Source: Kondoa malvinella
Lineage: Eukaryota > Basidiomycota > Agaricostilbomycetes > Agaricostilbales > Kondoaceae
NCBI GenBank assembly: GCA_039545315.1
Contig: BCIM01000010.1
Span: forward strand, 186,001-250,000
DNA: 64,000 nucleotides
Direction: 5' to 3'
The translations under genes were made by a program, and so were the position numbers. Positions 11,193 to 22,779 of the stretch are shown here, piece after piece. The notes beneath the pieces are model-generated. The model worked only from the letters and a program-made list of their open reading frames with translations, was not told where the DNA came from and searched no databases. The stretch's first letter is position 1. The number at the start of each line of letters is the position of its first letter.

Positions 11193-13497
11193 CTATAAGA
11201 GAGGTAGGCTGAGCATTGACGCGGATAGTACTGAGACACCCCTTACCCCGCTAATACCATCATAGAACGCTTGTAAACCAACGAGGTGGCAGGCGAGGAG
11301 CTTTACTTCGAGTTCATCATCACCATAAATGTCTGACTGGCGCTCTCTAAGGTCGTTTTCCTCTCGTTGAAAATCGCTTTCGAAATCGAGCAGACAATTG
11401 GGCGTGGCGGACGACCCTGCAGAAGCTGCAGTAAAGCCGTTGCATCCGAATTGCTCGAGTGATCTGAGGCCCGACAATGCTACAGCCAGCTCTTGGGTCG
11501 TGACGGACCATGGTCTGCTTCTGTTGCGAGAACTGGATGACATTTCTCGTCCGAGCCACAAGCCTTTGAGCTCGGGCAGGGAAGCCGCAAGTTGTTCGAG
11601 CTGATCAAGCCTTATTTCAGGCAAACTTCGAAGGACGAGCGCCTTGAGCGATATAGAACTCGCGCCATTCAAGCTTGTTACTAATGCCCAAGGTGTATTG
11701 AAGTTCATGTAGCCTTCAAGATTCAAATATTCGGTCACCAACGTTCTACGGTGAACAGCACTTGCTACCCAATTCGCTACGTCGTTGAGGGAATCGTTTT
11801 GAAGCTGCTCCATCAGGATATACTTTGCATGCTCGAAGGGTCTGCATAGCGCAGAAAGGTTTCTTGGAAAAGCTACTGAGCTGTTGAGCGGCGCGGAGAC
11901 ATTGAGAGCGATTGCCGTAGGACAGAAGACCATGAAGTAGAGCGAAGTGTTATCGATGCTGGCGAACTGGAGGTCCTCTTCTGGTGTTTTCAGCGGCAAG
12001 TCCAGGCGAATAGTCAGATCCGTTATGGCGAGGAGTCGAGGATGGTTGAAGGAGGAAGTGGTCGCCCTTTCGCATTCGCGAAGAAGATCTCCAACGATGG
12101 AGCATGCTGTATGCTGTAATTGACACATCGCGCAAAGAGTACATCCAGCTCAGAACGCGAACGGTGTCCATGTCTAAATTTAGTTGCAAGAGCTCGAGCT
12201 GGACAATATTGCAAGTTGCTTGCATCAAACGAACAAGCTGACGGTGCGATTGTGATGAAAGAGCAGTGCAAGAATTCTCCATCTCAGCTAGAGGTAAGTA
12301 ATAAGAGTTTCGATGGTTGTTTCGTATGCTGAGGTCTTCGATCAGGGGAGGTAGATCTGGCCGATCCTCTAAAAGGTAGCGGATTGATTCTTGTAGACTG
12401 CGATTGGCCTTTTCACGTTCATGCTGGAAGTTGAAGTTTGTCAGGTCGGCTGGCAGACCAAAGACAGGATCGTCGCCAACGTGATAGACAATCTTCCTCA
12501 TCTAGATTTTATAATGCTCAGTCAGGCGAAAGATATTGACTGCTCAGTTATCTACCTTATACAGGCCAGTGGTAACTACTGAACGTATCCTCGAGCTGGC
12601 TTGTGCAAGCCTGAATCGATCTCTGATGTCCAAATGGTCAACAATTTGAAACAGGACCTCGTTCGGCAGATTGGAGAAGAGAAGCTCTTGGTAGATTGGT
12701 TTTGCATTGAGGTTTGCAGCTAGCCATTCGAGATGTTGATCTGGAAACGATGTGAGCGAAGATAATGTAAAGATCGCAACTGACTCATGTAGCTGAACAG
12801 ATCATCGATACCAAGTCCATACATGCACCACCCTATCATAAATTCGTGAACCCGCTTGGCCTCACACATCTGTGCAATTACAGCATCATGCTGGTCACCA
12901 AGTTCCTGTATTTGAGCCATCATCTCTTTATGATCGCAAAAGTCGGTCCATTGTGCCAAGATCAGGTTTTGTTGCTGTTGGGCCAATTCTGAAGCTTTTG
13001 CCAATAATGCCTTCAAATCCAGCCCATCTGTCTTACACGCCGCAAGCACGATCGTGTAATTGCTCGCCATTGCATTCAACGGATCCAACAAGCTGTATAG
13101 TCTTTCTGGGAACCTTCCACCTAGATCCGTCTTGCCATTGAAGTAACCTTGCACGATCTTGAGGGTTCGTCGCATGATAAGAGTAGCCTGTAGGGAATAA
13201 TAGATGGGGCTTTTCTTCCCATGATGATTTCTCCTGCATGAGGCCAATTGTTCGTCCACAGGGTTAAAGTAGATACCAGCTTCTCCGTGTTACCCCTCTA
13301 CAGCTGCATTCAGAGAGGATTCAGATAGAAAGTTTCCGAAAAGCTGGCACACCTTGATGGTCTAGGTAATGCTCGTAATCCAGTAGCAATTGCTTCCAAG
13401 CCCGCCTCTGACTAGCAAAAGGTCCGCTGTTCTCTTCCAATGTACCGCTGTACGTTTCCCAGTGCTTCTGAAACTCCGCCTTTGAGCCCACTGGCAT
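11193..13497 (-). CDS. F-box protein with leucine-rich C-terminus
   Basis: Probable substrate receptor of an SCF ubiquitin ligase. The start at 13497 gives MPVGSKAEFQKHWETYSG. Short exons then join (DYEHYLDHQ, AVEG, RNHHGKK) to a helical region rich in Gln and Leu. The F-box-like segment lies at about 12555-12710: LLFSNLPNEVLFQIVDHLDI followed by RDRFRLAQASSRIRSVV. The remaining roughly 400 residues contain irregular leucine-rich patterns (LKALVLRSLPEIRLDQLEQ, LPELKGLWLG) consistent with degenerate LRRs. A 52-nt intron starting gttcgc near 12163 is needed to link two open frames. The substrate cannot be predicted. Its start lies only 96 bp from the divergent carrier gene, suggesting a shared promoter. 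Confidence 0.6.
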
Positions 13498-13593
13498 GTT
13501 TTTTCTTTTGGCACAAGTCTCTTGTCGTGCGACCGTTCTTTGCCTCGATTTCCTCTACACGCAACTGCTTGACAAGTCTCGGCGGCGTAGTAG

Positions 13594-14842
13594 ATGAATG
13601 GCAGTGACACAGATCCAGCACCGGTCGATGTAGACGTCACAGACTCAAAAACCCCAGCCAATGCAAGGATCAAAGGATTCGCAGCAGGCACAGTCTCTGG
13701 TATCACAAAGCTGGTAAGTCCTCAAGAACACTGTGAGAATTTGCTGATGTAGACGGATCGCGGTTGCAGATCGTTGGACATCCATTTGATACGATCAAAG
13801 TCAGGCTACAATGCGCTGAGGCTGGCGTCTATCGAGGCGCCTTCGATTGTCTCAAACAGACAGTCTCGAGAGTCTGTCATTCTATTGCACCACGGGTGGA
13901 GTTATGCTGATCTGTGATGTTGCCTAGGAAGGTCTTCGCGCACTTTACAAAGGCGCAAGCCCGCCTGCTGTTAGCTGGGCAGCATCGGATAGTTGTCTGA
14001 TGGGCAGCATGAACGCGTATCGTATGGCGTTAGCAAAGCGGGAAGCTCTTGCGGCTGGCAGACCGGTGTGAGTCAATACTTTGCAAAGTGTAAATGGGGC
14101 TCACAATCCTTCAGACCTAGGACTACGGAAGGTCTCAGTATTACTGGACATGGACTTGCGGCTTGGGGTGCAGGTCTTACCGTCTGCAGCATCGTCACTC
14201 CTTTCGGTATGCAATCCATCCATCACAGATTATAGACAAGCTCATACTTAATGCAGAGAACCTCAAGGCCAAACTTCAAATGCAAACAACTGTGGAAAAG
14301 AAGATTTATTCAGGGCCCATTCATGCGGCGAAGCGGATTATAGAAGTACAAGGCCCGCTCGGACTCTATAGAGGTTTTGGCGCTACTCTCATGTTCCGCT
14401 CATCCTTTGGTCCAATGTTTGCTGCCAATGAATGGCTTCTTCAGCGATTCAAGCGCGATCGGCCTTCTATGAACAGATCACTGGCCAATTTTCTCGCTGG
14501 GTAGGTGCTGCATGTATGCACAGAACTGAAGCTCACTTACCATGGCAGCGGCTTATCGTCTAATGTCTTCTGGCTCACTGCTCTGCCTGCTGATTCAATA
14601 AAAGTCAGTTATCGCCCATGGCCAGAGATATGAATCTGACACTCGCACAGAACCGAATCATGGCAGATAGTATTACAAAGCCAAGCTACACCAGTATCGC
14701 TCAATGCGCTCGCGTCATCTACAAAGAAGGCGGTCCTCGCGCTTTTTACAAGGGTTTCGTTCCAGCAATCCTACGTGCAAGTCCGGCCAATGGGATGGCT
14801 CTGTTGATGTGGGATCTCACTTATCGAGCAATCTCGGAATGA
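13594..14842 (+). CDS. Mitochondrial carrier family (SLC25) protein
   Basis: Inner-membrane solute carrier with the three expected repeats. Signature motifs are HPFDTIKVRLQ (repeat 1), TPFENLKAKLQMQ (repeat 2) and LPADSIKNRIM (repeat 3). Each repeat carries the usual downstream G-x-x-x-hydrophobic-Y-[KR]-G box: LRALYKGASPP, LGLYRGFGATL and PRAFYKGFVPA. The chosen ATG gives MNGSDTDPAPVDVDVTDS, a short acidic tail before the first helix. At least five short introns interrupt the gene, including GT-AG introns after GITKL and after LTVCSIVTPF. The HPFDTIKVRLQ form resembles carriers of the carnitine/amino-acid branch (CRC1/YMC-like), but the substrate cannot be assigned from this reading. The protein is complete. 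Confidence 0.88.
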
Positions 14843-15413
14843 ATACTTTGGTGTCACTCGCATGTGGGATCGTACACAAATCAGTGCATTGACAACTTGG
14901 CTCCGCCAATATACACCTCTCGACAGCTTTGCACAAAATCTTAGCTCTGGTTGCCTCTTCTGGGCGTCAAGGCATCTCGAATGTTCTCACGGATATATGC
15001 ACAAAAGACGAGAAGAAGACGGCCTGTCTTCTGCGAAAGTCTGATTGCATCCCATGCCCTCGCTTGACTACGTGCTTTCCGGATGGAAGAGTCTGCGCCA
15101 TAGCCTTGTTCTGGCCCAATCACTGTTATCATGGTTGCAGTCACGAAAATCTTTGCCGATCTGCTTGAGCGGACGGGGTCATTAGCAGCTGACGAGAATC
15201 GTAGGCTGCGATTCACATACAACAAATGATGACTAATGGAGTCAAACAAGCATACGCGTATTTGTGAGCATGCTTATATTCGAGACCTGATAATGGTCGA
15301 AAGGCTCAATGACCGACTAGCCGCAGAGAAATCCATGATCTGACAATCTATCAAGTCAGTGATTGTGTTGAAGTATACAGACGCTCGACCTCTTACATCT
15401 CAAACCCGCTCAG
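14843..15413. other. Gap with unsupported ORFs
   Basis: About 570 bp between the carrier and the 7-TM gene. A minus-strand frame at 14941-15249 encodes 102 residues (MFDSISHHLLYVNRS...). The opposite strand has an overlapping cysteine-rich frame (14929-15168). Neither shows a recognisable domain, signal or linked exon, and they are antisense to each other, so at most one can be real. I do not call either. Confidence 0.3.
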
Positions 15414-16929
15414 ATGAGCGACGCTTGGTACAGATCCATCGACGGAGACATCGCTCTTTTGGCCGTTTCTCTCGTATGCTACGTAGCGACTCTTGTCATC
15501 AGGCATCGTTCGGGTGGATTATGGTTCTTCAAGACGGTCGAGACTGGTTCTGGTTGTGAGCGGAACATGCAGGATCACTTTGACTGCGTCTGATTACATT
15601 GGTCCACTAGCCCTTCTTGTTCCCAACACAGTCACCATGTTTTCCGCGTTGTCAATTGGAAGCGCCATCATCAACATTCCTGCTCTTTCAGTCATGCGAG
15701 CGGGTTACAAAGAGACTATTCGAGTGGACGTTTATACCTGGCTACAGCCTCTTCAATGGCCCCTCACTATATTCGTCGTGATATCCGAGCTACACGGTAT
15801 CAGCGTCTTTCTCTACATGATGCAGGCTGGTACGAGTACTCCTCACCTGAATGGGTGGAAGATCAGGCCAACAACGTTTACATCCGCTTTCGCGTGAGTC
15901 TCATCCTGCGCTAGTCAGTTGAGTTCTGACAAAGAGTCCAACAGATTGCTGTACTTTCTTTCATTCGTCTCGATCTCGGTGCCATTTGCCATTGCTGCGG
16001 CGAATTACCCTACCAACTATGCCGAGCCTTCCCTGAATGCAGTAGACGTGAAAGCACGCACTTGGTCGACGGGTCAACCTTTCGCCTTCGATGGTACGCT
16101 GCTCTTCGGCCTCCCTGTTAGATATCGCTTACCCTCAGCTATAATCTTGCAGCAAGCTGGATAACGCTAGCTACAACCATGACCGATCGTGGAACTGCTG
16201 GTGTAACATCAAACAGAGCAGCTTGGTTGAGCTTATTCTCCAACGTCATTCTGGTCACTGCTCTCTTTCTGCCTGTCGGATTCCTGTACATCAAGACTAT
16301 CTCTGGCCGCATCCGCTTGGTCCAAAACACACGAGAAGCTGAGACGAATCAATCTCGAGAAGCTAAGCGGCTAAAATCGGCGTATCTGTTGATGTGAGCA
16401 GTACAGTATCTCCTTGTCTGAGCCCGACTGAAACATTGTGTAGGCTGCTCGAGCTCGCTATCCTTCTCGTATGTGCCATAGCTTACTCGATGGTATTGGC
16501 TCAGTGGAGCATACATTACAATATGGTAAGCCCGATGCGTATGTTGACACATCTGGCTCAGCTTGCTTGGGCAGATCATCGCAGATCAGAACGCCATCAA
16601 TATCACCTGGGGCATTCTCTACTGCATCTTTCCAATCGTTTCCTTCTCAATCAGCGTCACCCTTCTTTGGCGAGCAATCCAAGGTGCCCGTGATCAAGGC
16701 AAAGCGGGCAGCCTTTTGGACAAGACTTCACGCTCGAGCAATCGCAAGTCTGCAAGGGTGTTTGGTCAGTCAGCTCAGACGAGCTATCTGCCCTCCTTGA
16801 CTAGGACTATCAGCAGAAAACACATCTACAACAGTCGGCGCGATAGAGTACCGGGTAGAGGAATATGTGGAAATGGATCCGACCAAATCTGTTACAGAAG
16901 ACAAGGAGGCCAGATTCTGGAGGAGCTGA
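15414..16929 (+). CDS. Seven-transmembrane protein, GPCR-like topology
   Basis: Unrecognised integral membrane protein. After MSDAWYRSIDGD, seven hydrophobic segments can be counted: IALLAVSLVCYVATLVI; IGPLALLVPNTVTMFSALSI; WPLTIFVVISELHGISVFLY; LLYFLSFVSISVPFAIAAA; LFSNVILVTALFLPVGFLY; LLELAILLVCAIAYSMVLA; ILYCIFPIVSFSISVTLLW. A roughly 90-residue tail follows, basic at first and then acidic (RVEEYVEMDPTKSVTEDK) before the TGA at 16927-16929. Short introns are needed near 15525, 15894, 16094, 16394, 16525 and 16762. Seven helices with a soluble tail suggest a receptor-like protein, but no family motif was recognised (not an obvious STE3 or Pth11 match). A transporter remains possible. Confidence 0.6.
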
Positions 16930-17190
16930 CGCTACGGTGACCGGTGTTGGCGCTTGTGGTTTCGCGATTGCCATTTACTTTTACTTGCGTCGCCAGAACT
17001 CTCGCCTGGCTCCAGGACTCAGCATGCCCAAATCTGGACCTTCTCAAGAGCAGATTGCGTCGGGTTACAAGTACATGTTGTAAGCGGATGGGCATTGTGT
17101 ACACAAACGATTGTATAGTCCCGGCCTGCATTCTTTCTTTCGACATTGCCATTCTTGTCATTTTTGACTCTTGACCAAATTGCATGAAGG

Positions 17191-19884
17191 ATGCCACCAA
17201 GGCCTGCCAATCCAGGGACGCCTTCGTCGCAGCCCGCACAAGCGAGCAACTCTAGCAATGGCAGCACGGCGAACGGGGCGAGCGGTACAGCTGATCGCAA
17301 TTCTGTGATTCGAGATTATTTGGACCGAAGAGGCTTTTCGAGGACGATAGCTGCTTTGGACGCTGAAGTCGCTGCCGAAGCTGCGAATGGCTCAACAGCA
17401 ACAGGACCTGTGACGCGAGCTCAGCAAACGGCAGACGAATATGCAGCGAGAAACGCTCCCGCTGCTGTTGCCAAATCTGAAGATGCTCTACGCCATTGGA
17501 GAGCGTCCATCGACTTTTCAGCTTGGGAGACGGGTCTGCAAGGACTGTATCACTTTGTTCACGGCTCTTTGGACATTCACAGAGCTGAATTGCTGCCTAT
17601 CCTGTTACCTGTCTTTGTGCACATCTACCTTGATCTGGTGCTTGGCGGGGAAGACCTCAGAACGCAAGCAGACTCTCTGTTCAACAAGTACTCGAAAGAA
17701 CATGAATACAGCAATGCACCTTTGATGCAACATTTGCAAGGACTTCGTCTACCAGCACATGTTTTCGAGTCAGAATGGGCTACAAGATGGAGAAGCGATC
17801 GTTATCTGATGCCGCTCAGCGAAAGAGGATGGGGATTGCTCAATGGCTGGCTGCAAGGGGCTGGATTCCTTTCGTTGGACAACAGGGCCAACCTGGACAG
17901 AGGGAGAGACAAGGTGCTAGCTATCATCAATGAACGCATAAAGATTCAAGGTATGTCTCTCGTTACGTAGTCACGGGTCATCGCTTACATTGAAAACTAG
18001 TCGCTGCAATGTCAGGTCTAGCAGAGCGGACGCAAAATCGTATTGGCTTGGAATCAGAATTTGGTTTACCCTCATCAACGTCATCTCCAAAGAACGACCG
18101 AGTCAACCAACAAATCGCCTCTGCTTCCGCTCACCTGACGCAACACCTCAAACTAGGTCAACCACCACGCGATCCGAAACTAGAGAAAGAGATCAACCGT
18201 TTCCTTGAGCAAAACAATGAGGCTCCTGTTGCACCTCAGGAAGAGCCTACCGAACAAACCGAACTTGTCTCTCCCGAAGCTGGCGAAGGTCCACCTTATC
18301 CGCCTTCTTTCCGAGTGGTGGACGTGAAGCGGGAAGTCGAAAAAGTCAGAGAAGCAAGGAAGAGGATTCGATTAGGACCAGAAGCGTATTCTAGTGCCAG
18401 TGAAGGACCTTTGATCGGTCAAGATCTGCAAGCTGCGAAACAGGGAAGAGCGGCCAAACCGAGTGTCTGTCTCTTTACGATGCATGATACTGGAGATACG
18501 TACGTATTGATTATGCATGAGTCGTCGAGCAGGCCTAATTGAACGTAGCATGACTGGATCGACATTTTCGGATGACTCGACCTTGATGGCTACTGGTTTC
18601 TCAGATAGCTCTATCACGCTATGGAATCTAAAGGGAGAGAAATTCAGGCCTATGCGTTCCGACTTTGATCCGGATAAGATTCAGTCATGTCAGTTTTGTG
18701 AACCGCTTTTTGGCGTCATGCTAATCGTCTGGTTCTGGTCTGACAGCTGCTCAATTGAAACGGCTACGACAGAAAGGTGGATCAACCACAGTCAAGCTTG
18801 TTGGGCACTCTGGGCCAGTCTACGGTCTCTCTTTCGATCCGCTTTCAGGTCCAGGCGCAGCGCCAAAATACCTTCTCTCCTCTTCGCAAGACGCCACTGT
18901 CCGCTTATGGTCCTTGGACACCTACACCAATGTTGTAGCCTATCGAGGTCATCGGGAACCAGTTTGGGATGTACAGTGGGGCCCGAAAGGTGTTTATTTC
19001 GCTACTGCTTCTCGAGATCGGACGGCTAGGATCTGGAGCACGGAGCACACTACTGCTATGCGCTTGCTGGCGGGTCATTTGAGTGATGTTGATGTGAGTG
19101 TACTCCTTCTACGCAAAGGTATGACAAGGCTAATATGTGAAATAGTGCGTTCGCTTCCACCCTAATTCACTTTACGTCGCCACCGGATCATCAGATCGGA
19201 CGTGTCGGCTGTGGGATGTGCAGCGAGGGAACTGTGTGCGCGTCTTTACCGGTCATCAAGGTGCAGTCAACACGATTGCAATGAGTCCATGTGGTCGCTA
19301 TCTCGCTAGTGCTGGTACGTCTACTTCGTACTGCCTTTATCTCTTCTAATTAGTATTTGGACAGCGGACGATCTGGACATCAACCTTTGGGATCTCGGCT
19401 CAGGCAAGCTGATCAAGACGATGCGCGGTCACACGTCTTCGATCCAATCGCTCGCCTTCAGTCAAGAATCTGCTGTACTTCTCTCCGGCTCTCTCGACTG
19501 CACCGTCCGCGTCTGGGATGTAGAAGCAAGGCATAAATCCAACGTGCCGAATCTCAAGAATCTGGGTCTTAGTGGTGGTTTGAGTGGTTTAAGAGGAGCG
19601 AGTGCTTTGAGTTTGAGCGGGATGGCGAGCACGGATGGTCTGGCTTTGAGTGTGGATGGCAAGACGAGCGCGACGTTGGGTTTGTTGCCCAAGTCTGCTT
19701 ATGCGGATGAAAGCGAAAAGACTAGGTGAGTACTTCGTCTGTCGCTTTTCGGGATGCAGCTGAAGAGTGATTCAGTCCCGACTTGCTGGCTACGCTGTTG
19801 AGTAAGAGGACGCCTTTGCATCATGTTGGTTTTACGCAAAGGAATCTGGGTTTGGCTATTGGGAGTGCTGCGCCAGTAGAGTAA
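17191..19884 (+). CDS. TAF5: TFIID subunit TAF5 (WD40)
   Basis: Core subunit of TFIID and, in fungi, also of SAGA. The start at 17191 gives MPPRPANPGTPSS and a disordered leader. A LisH-like segment follows (SVIRDYLDRRGFSRTIAALD), then the TAF5 N-terminal domain (about 17480-17960: HWRASIDFSAWETGLQGLYH, LPVFVHIYLDLVLGG, FNKYSKEHEY). After a linker, WD40 repeats run from about 18550 to 19530: GHSGPVYGLSFDP, VAYRGHREPVWDVQWGP, RTARIWSTEHTTAMRLLAGH, IKTMRGHTSSIQSLAFS. Introns occur at about 17951, 18501, 18690, 19095, 19316 and 19729. The tail ends QRNLGLAIGSAAPVE. The gene is full length. Confidence 0.93.
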
Positions 19885-20058
19885 GATGGAACAAACTGTA
19901 GACTGTAATCAAGGGAATTGTTCGCATCACTGGTCTGTCTCTCCAGTTGCAAGTCGACGGGTTGCCCTTTGACCGTCACCTGAAAGTAGCGAGACTCGCG
20001 CGGCCAAGCAGCTACATCTGACCCAGACACCCGCTAGACACTCCTTGATTGAGCAAAG

Positions 20059-21647
20059 ATGGGCAGCCAGTTCATAGGCAGCTTGATCAGTCTGAGTGAG
20101 CCTGGCACTTTGCGGGTTGGCCATTTCGGTCGCTAATCTGTCCACAGTCTCCAATTCAGGGATTCGCTATCAAGGTGTGCAGCAATGCATGCCACCAGCT
20201 TGCGAATTGAGCGCTGACATTGGCGTGCAGGCATCTTGAACAACATTAATGCAGAAGAATCGACCATTTCATTAGAACAAGTCCGCTCTATGGGCACAGA
20301 AGGTCGTAAAGGCGGTGATCCAGCAGCGGAGATCCCACCCAATCATGACCAAGTCTATGATTTCATCGTGTTTCGTGCAAGCGATGTCAAAGACCTCAAG
20401 ATTGAGCAAAGCCCCGGTCAGCAGCCGCCTCAGCAGCAGCAGGTCCCTAATGATCCCGCTATCTTGGGTGTAGGTCGATAGTCTGCCGTGCGATGACATT
20501 CGCTAAGCGCAGCCGGTCGATGCTATAGACGAGCAGACAACCTCAAGCTCCATCATTCCAGCAGCAGCAGCAGCAGTACCAACAGCCTCGTCAAGGTCCC
20601 TTCGGTCCACCTGGTCCAGGTATGATGAATGCTCCAGGACCGTATGGCTCCCCGTACGGCTACCCTGGTCCATCTCCTTATGGATATGGTGCTCCTGGAC
20701 AATGGCAGCAACCGCCTATGCATCAGATGCCGCCTCAGCAAATGCAACAACAACCTCCTTCGCCTGCTGTACAGGACAGCACAAGACCTCAACAGCAAAA
20801 GTCGGATCAGATGCCTGTTTCTCAGCCTGAAGCCAAAGCGTCTGGTGCAAAAGTGCCTGAAAAGACGGAAGAAGCCAAGCCTGCACCTGTGCAAGCTACC
20901 AAACCTCCTCCTTCTGCGCCTTCAGCTCCATCAGCTATGGCGCAAAAGTCTCCAGTCGCACAAAAAGCACCTCAACCAAATCAAGCAACCGGCAATGGCC
21001 TTCCACCTCCAACAGGTCCAAAAGCAATGTCTCCACCTAGTGCACCGCGTCAAGCTGCTCCCGTACCATCCGCACCACCTTTGTCCGCCGTAGAGAAAGT
21101 GGAGACGAAACCCGCTGCTGCCGTAGAAAAGCTCGCTACTGATTTACATCGCGCTTCAATCTTTGACGAATTTGATAAAGCGCCTACACCACCAGCTACG
21201 ACTCGACCACCTCGTACCAACACAAACAACAGAAGACCATCCAGACCACAACAAGCTCCTGCTCAAGTCCAAACTCGCAACCTACCCGAATTTGATTTTG
21301 CAGCTTCCAATGCCAAGTTTGCCAATCAAGTCGCTTCGGAAGATTCTGGTTTGGTACAAACTGTGGGTATTTCAGTGATTCCCAAACCGACTCGAGAAAC
21401 CTTCTACGAAAAGAGCTCGTTCTTTGATAATTTATCGAGCGATGCCAAAGTCGATACTGGATCTGCTCAAAGAGGAGGGCGATCCGGTGGTGGTCGAGGT
21501 GGCTTTGATAGAGGTGTGGAGAGGAGTAGGGATTTGGATACTTTTGGCGAGTTGCATCAGGGGCGAGGTGGTATGAGAAGAGGAAGAGGCCGTGGTAGAG
21601 GAAGGGGAATGAGAGGTGCTCCGAGAGGACAAGGAATTAGCGCGTAA
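20059..21647 (+). CDS. SCD6: Scd6/LSM14-family mRNA decapping and translation repressor
   Basis: P-body RNA-binding protein of the Scd6/Sum2/LSM14 family, which represses translation and promotes decapping. A divided LSm14 domain starts MGSQFIGSLISLI and continues over two short introns to SNSGIRYQGILNNINAEES and SMGTEGRK. A Pro/Gln-rich linker with a CAG-repeat run follows (about 20560-20770). The three family boxes are visible: FDF-type (EFDFAASNAKFANQ, about 21288), FFD-type (FYEKSSFFDNLSSD, about 21403) and TFG-type (DLDTFGELHQG, about 21534). The C-terminus is an RGG tail (GGRSGGGRGGFDRG; RRGRGRGRGRGMRG). All expected elements are present in order, so the assignment is firm. It follows TAF5 by 174 bp on the same strand. 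Confidence 0.94.
20561..20577 (+). repeat. CAG trinucleotide run within SCD6
   Basis: An uninterrupted set of cag codons encodes part of a polyglutamine stretch in the Pro/Gln-rich linker of SCD6. Such runs vary in length between strains. It is flanked by further imperfect CAA/CAG codons. Confidence 0.7.
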
Positions 21648-22058
21648 AGAAGCAACGGATGTTGGTACAGCTGGAAGGAATTGTTTGGTGTGCATGTTTT
21701 GGCTGCGAAAAGAACAAGGACAGAAAGCAAACATTGTACAACGGTCACAAGATAAAGGCAAGCAAGCAAGAAGCGAATGTCGCTAGCAAGATGCGGCAAG
21801 GTCTGGTCCCTGGGTATTTGGTCAAGCTTGTATAGGCACTGCATTGGGAAGGAATCTATCTCTGGTCTCTCTCTTGGCTGTGTTTCGTTGTTACCTACGC
21901 ATGCTACGTCTAGAGGCACGTTGATAAGTACAGATTCAGACTTGAGAACTACGTAGCCGTCTGCACTGAGTACGAGTCTATTATAATTACATGGGCACCA
22001 GTATAAGTATATACTGAAGACAAGAGAGGCATGGAGAATTGTGAGTTGTAGCCATGCT
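21648..22058. other. Convergent 3' intergenic region
   Basis: About 410 bp between the stop of SCD6 and the stop of the small membrane protein gene on the minus strand. Minus-strand frames here continue the neighbouring gene in wrong frames. I see no separate gene. Confidence 0.5.
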
Positions 22059-22744
22059 CTAGGTACTCCTGTCTCTGCCGCCGCCTCTGGGTGGGCTTCC
22101 TGCCCCTCGTCCAGCTGTGTTGATCGGGTGTTGGACCTGGGAGACTGCGCCCAGAATGTAAGTGTAGCCCGCGAAGACAGCACAGGCGACGTACAAAGGC
22201 CGGGCGGGGGCAGTGGAAGTGCGTGGCCATGCGGTATGGGTTGGGGCAATACATTTTCCTCTCTGTCAGATGCTTGAAGCCAGGAAGCCGGTGCAGCGCT
22301 AGGTCTGACTGTGTCCGCAGCTCAAAAATGATAGCGATCCATCGGGGCATTACTCACCATATGCGCCGTGGGCAGATCCATCGTGAGACCCAATTACGCC
22401 CTTCGAACCCGTTTCATGTTGTAACTGTAGTCCTTCAAATCGTCTTCTCAGAAATGGATATTCTCGTGTCTCTTCTTCGTCCGTCTATATGCCAGGTATA
22501 TTAGCCACTCCTTGTGTCGCTGAACCGGACGACTCACTAGATAGAATTCAGACGATATGCACATGTGAAAGCCTAGGTTCAGAACATCGAAAGAACCGAT
22601 TTCTTGCTGAACTATGCCACGTTTACGATCGCGGCGAACAGTGGTGATCAAAGATGAATGAGTGCCTTGATGCCATATATGCTTGTCTTCGTTGGCCGAC
22701 ACGACGCAGTGGTAGAACAGAGCCAGTACGAAGAACCTCTCCAT
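22059..22744 (-). CDS. Small protein with signal peptide and one C-terminal TM segment
   Basis: Unrecognised protein of roughly 170 residues. MERFFVLALFYHCVVSANED looks like a cleavable signal peptide. A luminal or extracellular part follows (IWHQGTHSSLITTVRRDRKR, IGSFDVLNLGFHM). A GT-AG intron at about 22550-22500 joins FYL to TDEEETREYPFLRRRFEG. A second, longer intron (donor gtgagtaatg) has its best acceptor at gacagagag. This puts a single membrane helix (PLYVACAVFAGYTYILGAV) in frame, followed by a short Gly/Arg-rich tail ending RGGGRDRST. The topology suggests a type I membrane protein of the secretory pathway, possibly in the ER. The second acceptor is uncertain, because other choices shift the frame. 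Confidence 0.5.
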
Positions 22745-22779
22745 AAGGATGGTGTGCTAAAAATGTAATTTGGGCAGTG

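Noticed and set aside
14941..15249. 102-residue minus-strand ORF
   Set aside because: No domain, signal or linked exons, and it is antisense to an equally long unsupported ORF.
15414..16929. Assignment of the 7-TM protein as a STE3 pheromone receptor
   Set aside because: Helix sequences do not show STE3 landmarks, and no pheromone precursor with a CaaX end is visible nearby.
21557..22350. Long minus-strand ORFs with proline-rich sequence (230 and 133 residues)
   Set aside because: They run into the SCD6 RGG region or use frames that lose the membrane helix. The spliced model at 22059-22744 explains the region better.
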